Positions 1 through 7,683 of a stretch of 33,778 nt of DNA are shown here, piece after piece; the stretch's first letter is position 1, and the number at the start of each line of letters is the position of its first letter. The stretch spans positions 1 through 33,778 of the forward strand of contig NZ_JAEHOB010000029.1 in NCBI RefSeq assembly GCF_016464705.1. Direction: 5' to 3'. Both the position numbers and the translations under genes were made by a program. The notes under the pieces were generated by a model. It did no database searches and was not told the DNA's origin. It saw nothing but the letters and a program-made list of their open reading frames with translations. The DNA comes from Qaidamihabitans albus. Its GTDB lineage: Bacteria; Actinomycetota; Actinomycetes; Mycobacteriales; Pseudonocardiaceae.

Positions 1-200
1 AACAATCCACCCGGTGTTGCGCTGGCCAGTTGAAACCACCCAGCCTTGAAGTGCCTCTACCTGACCACATCACCGCGAGCGTGAACTAACCGATACCAAG
101 CCAGATCCGATGCTATATGCGGAGGGTGGGTGCGGCAGACTCGGACCCGATGATCCGGGGCGACGGCGGGCTGGCCGGTCGGTGACGTGCGGAGGTGACG

Positions 201-1130
201 ATGTCTGGTTGTTGCGTGCCTGGACGGGGCGGCGATGGTGACCGCGGTACTGATGTCGGCGATGGCCATGGTGGTGATCGGCAGGTCGTCACCTCGGCGT
301 TGGCTGACCTGGGCGGCATGATCGTCCTGCCAGGTGGGACGTTCCGGATGGGCGCCGACGACCCAGCCGGGTTCCCCGACGACGCCGAGGGACCGGTGCG
401 GGAGGTGCGCATGGACACTTTGGCCATCGACCCGTACTGCGTGACCAACGAGCGGTTCGCCGAGTTCGTGGAGGCCACGGGATATCGGACCGATGCGGAG
501 CGATTCGGCTGGAGCTACGTGTTCGCCAAGTTCGTGCCCGCCGAGCTGCGCAGGTCGTCGCCGAGGCCGGAGCAGACGCCGTGGTGGTGCGGCGTTGCTG
601 GCGCATTCTGGCGGCGACCGGAGGGGACGCGTAGCGACCTGGATGGCCGTTGGGACCATCCGGTGGTGCACGTGTCCTGGCACGACGCTGTCGCGTTCTG
701 CGCTTGGGCCGGGCGTCGGCTGCCGACCGAAGCGGAGTGGGAGTATGCCGCCCGGGGCGGCCTGGACCAGGCCCGTTACCCATGGGGCGACGAGTTGAAA
801 CCGGATGGTGCGCACCGGTGCAACATATGGCAAGGCAGGTTCCCGGTACGGGACACGGCCGAGGACGGATACTCGGGTACCGCTCCGGTGGACGCATTCG
901 AACCGAACGGGTACGGCCTGTACAACACGTCGGGCAATGTGTGGGAGTGGTGCGCGGACTGGTTCGACGCGAGAGAGGGCGCGCTCAGCATGCGTGGCGG
1001 CTCTTACCTCTGCCACGCCTCGTACTGCAACCGCTACCGCGTTGCCGCGCGCACGGCGAACACCCCGGACAGCTCCAGCGGCAACCTTGGTTTCCGCTGC
1101 GTGGCGGTCATGAGTAAGGAATCGGCCTAG
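201..1130 (+). CDS. Formylglycine-generating enzyme (sulfatase-modifying factor)
   Basis: About 309 aa. FGE enzymes are copper-dependent oxidases that convert the cysteine of a C-x-P/T-x-R site in nascent sulfatases to formylglycine. Seen: the family core starts near residue 39 (MIVLPGGTFRMG), then WHDAVAFCAWAGRRLPTEAEWE in the middle and GNVWEWCADWF before the catalytic end. The C-terminal SYLCHASYCNRYR places cysteines at about 271 and 276, the pair that defines true FGE as opposed to unrelated SUMF1-fold proteins. ATG 201 is chosen because GGAGG lies five bases upstream; a GTG at 195 in the same frame is too close to that site. The first 38 residues are Gly/Asp-rich with no family similarity, so ATG 318 is an alternative start. 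The likely client is the sulfatase at 7684, whose C-A-P-T-R site matches. Confidence 0.93.
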   Translation: MSGCCVPGRGGDGDRGTDVGDGHGGDRQVVTSALADLGGMIVLPGGTFRMGADDPAGFPDDAEGPVREVRMDTLAIDPYCVTNERFAEFVEATGYRTDAERFGWSYVFAKFVPAELRRSSPRPEQTPWWCGVAGAFWRRPEGTRSDLDGRWDHPVVHVSWHDAVAFCAWAGRRLPTEAEWEYAARGGLDQARYPWGDELKPDGAHRCNIWQGRFPVRDTAEDGYSGTAPVDAFEPNGYGLYNTSGNVWEWCADWFDAREGALSMRGGSYLCHASYCNRYRVAARTANTPDSSSGNLGFRCVAVMSKESA

Positions 1131-1289
1131 CCGGCTGATCGTGCCATGGCCAGGCCGTCGCCCAGCTCATCGGAGCGCGGGCCCACCGGGCCGGCGGCAA
1201 ACGCTGAATTCCGAGTGGCTGCTCGACCTGTAGGTGAGCCGGCGAACGCGGCGTCAAGCGGCGCTCTGGTCCGGGCGACACCCCCTGAG

Positions 1290-2165
1290 GGCGCCTCAAT
1301 GCCCTGCCAGCCCAACCTAAACCTCGATTCACCGATTGGCCGACCACGATCACGTGACCGCGAGGTCGTGGTCCGCGGAACTGACGGGCATGGTGCGGTG
1401 GCGGACCTCTGGCTCCGGGTGTTCAACTCGGTGTCCTCGGTCGCGCAGCGGTACTGCTAGGGCTGGGAGTAGGGTCGGCGGGTCGCTTGCGGTCAACACG
1501 CTGAGGGCAGGCGCACCGGCGCCGAGGCCTTCAGGCCCGTGTGGACCGGCTCGATGATCGTGGTGGCGACGGGTCTTGTCGGTCGCAACGGTGTCCAGGA
1601 CGGTGGGATCGGCGATGGCCAAGAAGGCGTCGAAGCGCCACGCGTCGAAGAGCGTGTCTTGGCTGGCTGTCCGATGCTCGTCCGGTTGAGCCGGGGATTC
1701 GGCGCACGCGAGCCGTGTCGATGTGCTCGATCGTGGTCCACGCGCCCTCGGGATGGTGGCGATCGCCTTCATGGCTGTCTTGTCAAAAGCCGACGGTGAG
1801 CAAGGCCCCGGTCGCGCCGGCCAGTGCGGCCGGGGGCCTCGGCTATATTGCGCCGAGTCTGCCCGCACCGGGGCCAGCTGGATCTTGTCGACCTCGTTGA
1901 GCAGTCGTCCGCCGACTTCAGCGCGTCGCCAACCAGCCACTACGCGCGACCTGGTGACCCGCGGCGGGGTTGTTTAGCCTCGATGACCGGCGCCGCCGTA
2001 ACGGTGGCGAACGTGGTCAGAGGAGCCTTGAGCCCCGCCGCCGACACCCGGGTGACGATCTGGCCCATGTTCGTCGGCCCGTGAGGGTGCTCGTCGGCCA
2101 GGTCGTGCAGCCAGCAGACTGGACCAGCGCGAAACCGAGGCAGGACAGTTGAACGACGCGTCCGC
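1290..2165 (-). mobile_element. Decayed IS1380-family transposase (pseudogene)
   Basis: No intact frame exists, but reading the minus strand and switching frames recovers an IS1380-type transposase in the right order. Around 2080-1985 the translation contains GLKAPLTTFATVTAAPVI. Around 1900-1860 it contains LAPVRADSAQYS, matching the family's LLRADSAFY segment. At about 1785-1700 AMKAIATIP continues in another frame as EGAWTTIEH. At about 1660-1590 QDTLFDAWRFDAF and DPTVLDTVATDKT appear, and in a shifted frame TIIEPVHTGLKASAPVRLPS matches the family's IIEQVHADLK segment near the catalytic glutamate. At least three frame changes make it non-functional. The amino-terminal part and the terminal inverted repeats were not recognised, so the ends are approximate. 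Family assignment is from memory of actinobacterial IS1380 sequences. This relic fills nearly all of the gap 1131-2331. Confidence 0.7.
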
Positions 2166-2220
2166 GCGTCCCGGCAGCTCGCCCGACCACCCTCAGGGGT
2201 CACGTTCGTCTGAATTCCTA

Positions 2221-2250
2221 TTTACTTCTTCGTCTATGTGCGCTTAACCT
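2221..2250 (+). promoter_or_regulatory. Weak sigma70-like promoter candidate before the ABC-sulfatase operon
   Basis: TTTACT (2221-2226) and TAACCT (2245-2250) are separated by 18 bases in an AT-richer patch 82 bases before the GTG start at 2332. The match is loose, and no other element was seen between the IS relic and the operon. Confidence 0.25.
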
Positions 2251-2331
2251 AGGCCTGTTCAGCGAGCCAATGACAGGCGTCACACATCGACTCCTGCGGA
2301 GGCCGCTTGACGATCCCAGAGGAGAACAAGC

Positions 2332-3879
2332 GTGACGAACGAGACCCGATTGAGGCGGAGCAGCAGCCCGCACCGTAGCTGGCTAGCCATTGGTGTCGGG
2401 GTTGCGGTGCTGGCCGCGTCAGCGTGCGGCGCAGGGGGAAGCAGTGGGAACGGTGGTTCCCGAGAGCAGCGAGACCAAATCGTGATCGCGTTGCCCAACG
2501 AGGTGGCCTCGTGGGACTACATCGCGAACCCTGCGAACGGTCCGAAGCAGGTTCTCGTGCTCAACGTGATCGAGCCGCTGTTGGAGCTGAAGGCCGACCG
2601 TACGATCGAGCCCCTGCTGGCTGGGTCCTACACGGTCAGCGAGGACGGAACGACCTACGACTTCGCCATTCGCGAAGCCACATTCCACAATGGGGAGCCG
2701 CTGACTGCCGACGACGTCGTTTACTCCCTCAAGTACAACCGTACTGCTGAGGTCGGCGACGTGGCGCAGGCCTTCGAGGCCGTAAAGTCAATCGATAAGA
2801 TCGATGACCGGCACGTCCGGGTCACTCTCAAGCGACCCAGTCAATCGTTCCTGCGAGGCATGACTGGCCCGGCGGGGATGGTGATCCCCAACGACGGTGC
2901 CGAAACACTGGGGACGCACCCTGTCGGCACCGGCCCCTACCAGTTCGAAGCCGATCAGCCGGGAGTCCAGGCCACTCTCACCCGCTACAGCAACCATTGG
3001 GGCGAACAGCCCTACTTCGCGAAGGCCACGTTCCGGTTCATGACAGATGAGAACGCTTCTGTTGGTGCACTCGGCGCGGGCGACATCGACATGGTAGCGG
3101 CGCTCGCAGGTGACGGGATGCTGAGAGTCGACTCAGTCAGTGGCCAGGACGGTTTCGACGTGACGATGCCAGAGGTCAGTCGCGTCACGTACCTGTCCTT
3201 GAACGCAGACGTGGAAGCATTCAAGGATGAGCGCGTTCGCCAGGCGATCGCCCATGCGATCGATCGGAAGGCGATAATCGACGGCGCCTACGCCGGACGA
3301 CAGGAGGCGACTTGTTTCCATGATCTTCCGCCCATGAACAAGTGGAAGGAGGGCGACTGCCCCTATCCCTACGATCCAGACCGAGCACGCGAACTGCTGG
3401 ATGACGCCGGGATCTCTGACCTGACGTTGAACTTTCCCTATCTCAACAGCGGTATCTACCTGGACTCGGTGCAAATCCTCGCGGATCAGTTGAAAGCCGT
3501 AGGCATCACCCTCGACCTTGTGCCCATGGACATCGCTTCGTACGCCGAAAGCGTGGTGGCGAACCGCGAGTACCAGCTCACACAGATCGCCGGCACGCAA
3601 AAGACCGATGCCTGGGTGTGTCCGAGCGGATTCTTTACGGGCGACTGCAACCGCGACTTCGACACCTTGCTCGACGAGGCTGACCGAGCCTCTGACACGG
3701 AGGAATGGGCGAGTCTGCGTCGCGAGGCGTCGGAGGAGCTTTCGAACCGCGCTTACGTCATCCCAATTGCCAATATATCGGAGGAGATCCTGCATCGCAG
3801 TGATCTTGATGGCATCGAATCCTTCTCCAGCCACTCCGAGATCGATCTACGGGGCATGCGGTGGGCGTCGTCGAACTGA
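2332..3879 (+). CDS. ABC transporter substrate-binding lipoprotein (SBP_bac_5, dipeptide/oligopeptide type)
   Basis: 515 aa extracellular solute-binding protein of the family-5 (DppA/OppA/NikA) type. It captures the substrate for the permease pair encoded next. Seen: a positively charged start, a hydrophobic segment at residues 17-30 and a lipobox LAASAC with the lipid-attachment Cys at about 32. Family sequences follow: DRTIEPLLAGSYTVSEDG, the AT-F-HNGEPLTADDVVYS block, HPVGTGPYQFE and VRQAIAHAIDR. GTG 2332 is chosen because GGAG lies seven bases upstream (2321-2324). It is the first gene of a five-gene importer run that leads into the sulfatase gene, which suggests the ligand is a sulfated or related small molecule. 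That is inference, since the family also binds peptides, nickel chelates and sugars. Confidence 0.93.
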   Translation: MTNETRLRRSSSPHRSWLAIGVGVAVLAASACGAGGSSGNGGSREQRDQIVIALPNEVASWDYIANPANGPKQVLVLNVIEPLLELKADRTIEPLLAGSYTVSEDGTTYDFAIREATFHNGEPLTADDVVYSLKYNRTAEVGDVAQAFEAVKSIDKIDDRHVRVTLKRPSQSFLRGMTGPAGMVIPNDGAETLGTHPVGTGPYQFEADQPGVQATLTRYSNHWGEQPYFAKATFRFMTDENASVGALGAGDIDMVAALAGDGMLRVDSVSGQDGFDVTMPEVSRVTYLSLNADVEAFKDERVRQAIAHAIDRKAIIDGAYAGRQEATCFHDLPPMNKWKEGDCPYPYDPDRARELLDDAGISDLTLNFPYLNSGIYLDSVQILADQLKAVGITLDLVPMDIASYAESVVANREYQLTQIAGTQKTDAWVCPSGFFTGDCNRDFDTLLDEADRASDTEEWASLRREASEELSNRAYVIPIANISEEILHRSDLDGIESFSSHSEIDLRGMRWASSN

Positions 3880-3982
3880 GCGCGGCTCGGAGGACCTCTG
3901 CCTTCCGTCCAGCGACGGCCACTCGACCAGCGCCTGCGACACGGTCGTTCGGCGACGCGCTCGAAGGTGTGGAGATGGTTGC

Positions 3983-4948
3983 ATGTTGAGGCTGCTGCTC
4001 CGCTCGACTGTGACGCTGGTGCTGTCGGCACTGGGCGGCTCGCTGGTGATCTTTCTCCTGCTGCGGGCCCTGGGCGGAGACATCGCGACGAGCATCCTGG
4101 GGGTTTCGGCCGATCCGGCTTCCGTCGCAGCCCTGGGAGCTGAACTGGGTCTCGACCGACCGTGGGCCGTTCAGTATCTCGACTGGCTGGCCGGGTTCGC
4201 ACAAGGCGATCTTGGGCGTTCGTACGGATTGCGTTACGACATCGCCGAGGTGATCGGAAACAGGATAGGTGTCACGTTGTCGCTGGCGTTCTTCGCGATG
4301 GTCATCGCGGCGGCACTGGCACTCTTCTTCGGCTCCTACTCGGCCATCAATGCCCACAGGAGACGAGGCGGTCTGGTGAGTGCTGCCACCCAGCTGGGTC
4401 TAGCCGTCCCGACCTTCTGGGTGGGCCTGATGATGATCAGCGTTTTCTCGATCCAGCTCGGCTGGCTGCCGTCAGGGGAATACGTGCCATGGACAGAAAG
4501 CCTGTGGGGAGCGGTGCGGAGTTTGCTAATGCCGGTCCTTGCATTGTCCATCCCGCTCACTGCGATCTTCACCAGATACGTGCGTTCCGCGATGTTGGAC
4601 GTGCTGGAAGAGGACTTCATGCGGACGGCCCGCGCCAAGGGTCGCACTTTACACGGGGCGATCGGCGTGCACGGTATCAGGAATGCGTCGATCTCCCTCG
4701 TGACCGTCGGCGTCATGCAGCTGGGCGTGCTGATTGCAGGCACTGTCGTGATCGAGCGGGTATTCTCGCTGCCGGGGCTCGGAGACTTGGTCGTTTCAGC
4801 GATCGGCAGCCGCGAGGTGCTGGTCGTCCAGTCGACCGTGTTCGTGATTCTCCTCATCATCCTATGCCTGAATTTTCTCATGGACATTAGCTACGGGTTG
4901 TTGGATCCGCGGATTCGGGACGCAGAGCGCGAGGCTTCCCATGTCTGA
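3983..4948 (+). CDS. ABC transporter permease (DppB/OppB type)
   Basis: 321 aa inner-membrane permease. Seen: a first membrane helix at residues 7-29 (LVLSALGGSLVIFLLLRAL), an amphipathic periplasmic stretch with LGLDRPWAVQYLDWL, then several hydrophobic segments. The cytoplasmic EAA loop that docks the ATPase reads RTARAKGRTLHGAIGVHGIRN in short overlapping blocks, followed by the family's ERVFSLPGLGDLVVSAI. The frame is open further upstream, but ATG 3983 fits the family length and has GGAG at 3971-3974. The gap after the binding-protein gene is 103 bases. The stop overlaps the next permease start by eight bases, so translation is likely coupled. Confidence 0.93.
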   Translation: MLRLLLRSTVTLVLSALGGSLVIFLLLRALGGDIATSILGVSADPASVAALGAELGLDRPWAVQYLDWLAGFAQGDLGRSYGLRYDIAEVIGNRIGVTLSLAFFAMVIAAALALFFGSYSAINAHRRRGGLVSAATQLGLAVPTFWVGLMMISVFSIQLGWLPSGEYVPWTESLWGAVRSLLMPVLALSIPLTAIFTRYVRSAMLDVLEEDFMRTARAKGRTLHGAIGVHGIRNASISLVTVGVMQLGVLIAGTVVIERVFSLPGLGDLVVSAIGSREVLVVQSTVFVILLIILCLNFLMDISYGLLDPRIRDAEREASHV

Positions 4949-5801
4949 TTCGGCGACACGGAGCGGCAATCGCCGGCGCCTGCCGGTTGCCCTCAGGGTC
5001 GGTGCCGCACTCCTGTCAGTCTTCGTGGGCATGGCCTTGGTTTCGTTGGTCTGGACACCGTCCAGTTCTGAGGGAATCGACGTTGCTGCCCGACTCGCGC
5101 CGCCCGGAAGCGAGGGGCACATTCTGGGGACCGACCGCTTGGGACGAGACGTCCTGACTCAGATCATGTCGGGAGCTCGGAACTCACTCATGGTGAGCGT
5201 CGTGGCCACCCTCGCTGCCCTCATCCCGGGTCTGGCGCTCGGCCTTCTGGTAGTGGCGGGCTCATCACGATGGCAGTTCGTGATGAGTCGAGTCGTCGAC
5301 TTGGGCGTTGCGTTGCCGGGGATCTTGGTCGCACTGGTGCTGGCGACGGCGATCGGTCCTGGGAACGTCGCCGCCATGGCCGCAATCGCTGTCTGGTTCG
5401 TGCCGATCCTGGCCCGCCTGATGATCGGACCGGCCCGACAGATTCTGGCGTATGACTACGTCGAAGCGGCCTACGCCTACGGTCGGTCCCGATGGTTCGT
5501 GCTGATGCGGCATGTGTTGCCGAACATCAGGTCGCTGATCATCGTACAGGTCACGATCATGTTCAGTTTGGCGATCAACGTGGAGGCCGCGTTGTCCTAT
5601 CTCGGCGTGGGCGCCCAGCGCCCGACACCTTCCTGGGGGCGCATGCTCTACGAGGGCCAGCCGTTTATCCAAGACGCACCGCACCTCATGATCTACCCGG
5701 GTCTGGCCATTACGTTGACCGTGTTGGCATACAACCTGGTCGGCGATGGCATGCGCACCTGGTTCGACCCTCAGCAGAAGGCGAAGGCGGTGGCACGATG
5801 A
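4941..5801 (+). CDS. ABC transporter permease (DppC/OppC type)
   Basis: 286 aa inner-membrane permease that pairs with the preceding one. Seen: an N-terminal helix (residues 20-40), the conserved periplasmic HILGTDRLGRDVLTQIMSG, and five further hydrophobic stretches. The EAA loop is YVEAAYAYGRSRWFVLMRH, and the family signature AALSYLGVGAQRPTPSWG follows. ATG 4941 lies inside the end of the upstream gene. The stop TGA is shared with the next start in an ATGA overlap, so all four membrane and ATPase genes are probably translated as a coupled unit. Confidence 0.94.
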   Translation: MSDSATRSGNRRRLPVALRVGAALLSVFVGMALVSLVWTPSSSEGIDVAARLAPPGSEGHILGTDRLGRDVLTQIMSGARNSLMVSVVATLAALIPGLALGLLVVAGSSRWQFVMSRVVDLGVALPGILVALVLATAIGPGNVAAMAAIAVWFVPILARLMIGPARQILAYDYVEAAYAYGRSRWFVLMRHVLPNIRSLIIVQVTIMFSLAINVEAALSYLGVGAQRPTPSWGRMLYEGQPFIQDAPHLMIYPGLAITLTVLAYNLVGDGMRTWFDPQQKAKAVAR

Positions 5802-6796
5802 CGCTGAGCATTCGCGACCTTGCCATCCAGATCGGCACGGATCGCGTCGTCCACGTTGACGCACTCGATGTTCCGGCCGGGGGGCGCCTCGGTCTGGTCG
5901 GGGAGTCCGGGTCGGGAAAGACACTAACGGCTATGAGCATTGCGGGGCTGCTGGCACCCGAGATTCGCGTCAACGGATCGGTACAGCTGGACGGGAGGGA
6001 GCTCGTAGGGCGTGCGGACCGTAGCATGGCGCGCATCCGTGGGGCCGAGATCGGCGTTGTATTTCAGGATCCGTTGCGAGCATTGAACCCCATGATGCGG
6101 ATCGGCCGTCAGATTGCCGAAGCGGTCCGCCTCGGCAATCGACCGATCTCGGGAGCCGAGATCCGCTCCCGGGTCGTTGAACTGGTGGACCAAGTCGGCC
6201 TCAGCGGCGTCGAAGGGGTGACGCGGCGCTATCCCCACCAGCTGTCCGGGGGACAGCGGCAGCGAACCCTGATTGCCGTCGCGATCGCGTCAAGGCCGAA
6301 GTTGCTGATCGCGGACGAGCCAACCACAGCTCTCGATGTCACCGTACAGGAGGGCATCCTCGACCTCCTCCTCGAGTTGAGTACCACGCGCCGAATGGCT
6401 CTTCTGTTCGTAAGCCATGATCTCGGAGTCGTCCGCAGGGTGAGTGAGCGAGTCGCGGTCATGTACGGCGGGCGCCTCGTCGAGACCGGAACGGCGCGGA
6501 GCGTGCTTGAGCGATCGCACCACCGCTACACCGAGGCACTGATCGCAGCCAGCCCCTGGCTCACCGGACCCACCGAAAGAGCCGAACTGATCGGGCGACC
6601 ACTCGACGCCATCCCGGGTTCAGTGCCCGAGTTCGGGCAGTTCCCAGAAGGCTGCGGGTTCCGCGACCGTTGTACGCACGCGATCGACCGCTGTGCCGAG
6701 CGGCCGCCCGCAACAACGACATCGGATGATCACACATTCACGTGTTGGAACCCAGCGCACATGCGAGAGGCAGACCTCCATGACATCCGCACTTGA
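5798..6796 (+). CDS. ABC transporter ATP-binding protein (DppD/OppD type)
   Basis: 332 aa cytoplasmic ATPase. Seen: Walker A GESGSGKT, Q-loop VVFQDPLRALNPMM, signature LSGGQRQR, Walker B LLIADEPT and the switch histidine in LFVSHD. A C-terminal oligopeptide-transporter extension contains the cysteine cluster CGFRDRC-x(7)-C, typical of DppD/DppF proteins. ATG 5798 overlaps the permease stop as ATGA. Longer open sequence upstream is the permease gene read in another frame. The stop lies 17 bases inside the next gene. Confidence 0.94.
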   Translation: MTLSIRDLAIQIGTDRVVHVDALDVPAGGRLGLVGESGSGKTLTAMSIAGLLAPEIRVNGSVQLDGRELVGRADRSMARIRGAEIGVVFQDPLRALNPMMRIGRQIAEAVRLGNRPISGAEIRSRVVELVDQVGLSGVEGVTRRYPHQLSGGQRQRTLIAVAIASRPKLLIADEPTTALDVTVQEGILDLLLELSTTRRMALLFVSHDLGVVRRVSERVAVMYGGRLVETGTARSVLERSHHRYTEALIAASPWLTGPTERAELIGRPLDAIPGSVPEFGQFPEGCGFRDRCTHAIDRCAERPPATTTSDDHTFTCWNPAHMREADLHDIRT

Positions 6797-7628
6797 ACTC
6801 GCTGACGTGCACTTCCGATATAACACCGCACGCCGGTCAGATAAGAGTCGCTGGACGCTGCAAGGAATTGACCTTCAAGTCCAGCCGGGCGGAGCGGTAG
6901 GTCTCGTCGGAGAGTCCGGATCGGGGAAATCGACACTGGTACGACTGATGTGTGGGTTGTTGCAGCCGGGATCGGGCTCGGCTCGCTTCTTCGACCAAGA
7001 GACAGCCGAATGGCTGAGCGGTTCACCCCGAGAGTTCCGGAAGCGCAATCAGATGGTGTTCCAGAGTCCAGCGAACTCCTTTGATCCGCGGATGCGCCTC
7101 GGCCGCTCACTCGCAGAGCCGATCCGCGCCATCGAGTGTCGTACACCTGCTGACGAAGAACTCATCGCGGCGCTACAGAAAGTGGGCCTGGGCAGCAGCG
7201 TACTAGCTCGTTATCCCCGTCAGCTTTCTGGCGGTCAAATGCAGCGCGTCGCCATCGCGCGCGCACTCTCGGTGGAGCCGGACGTGCTCTATGCTGATGA
7301 GCCGACCAGCGCACTCGACGTTTCTGTGCAGGCCCAGGTGATCAATCTACTGCTCGACTTGCGCCGAAGTCTGAATCTCACACTCGTCGTCGTCTCCCAT
7401 GACTTGGCGGTGGTGAGCCGGCTGTGCGAGCAGATCGTGGTTCTGAAGGACGGTCAGATCGCCGAAGCTGGTCCCACGGCCGAGGTCCTCCAGGATCCGG
7501 CATCGGACTACACGGCGAAGCTGATAGGTGCGGCGCGGGCGGTCAATCTCGAACGCTTCCAGCAAACACCGGGTCGCGGACATCGCTGGACCGAGGAGGT
7601 CCGACTCGGCGCGGCACTCGACACCTAA
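6780..7628 (+). CDS. ABC transporter ATP-binding protein (DppF/OppF type)
   Basis: 282 aa ATPase forming the second nucleotide-binding subunit of the importer. Seen: Walker A GESGSGKS, Q-loop MVFQSPANSFDPRM, signature LSGGQMQR, Walker B VLYADEPT and switch VVVSHD. ATG 6780 is preceded by GAGAGG (6765-6770). It begins inside the end of the preceding ATPase gene. The protein is shorter than usual DppF (about 320-340 aa): the cysteine-containing C-terminal extension present in the partner ATPase is missing, and the protein ends in an unrelated tail. One complete copy of the extension in the pair is common in this family. It is followed after 55 bases by the sulfatase. Confidence 0.93.
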   Translation: MTSALELADVHFRYNTARRSDKSRWTLQGIDLQVQPGGAVGLVGESGSGKSTLVRLMCGLLQPGSGSARFFDQETAEWLSGSPREFRKRNQMVFQSPANSFDPRMRLGRSLAEPIRAIECRTPADEELIAALQKVGLGSSVLARYPRQLSGGQMQRVAIARALSVEPDVLYADEPTSALDVSVQAQVINLLLDLRRSLNLTLVVVSHDLAVVSRLCEQIVVLKDGQIAEAGPTAEVLQDPASDYTAKLIGAARAVNLERFQQTPGRGHRWTEEVRLGAALDT

Positions 7629-7683
7629 GGACACGTTTCGCTGCAGCGCGCCCGGCTGATCGATTCCTCTGGAAAGGCTCACA

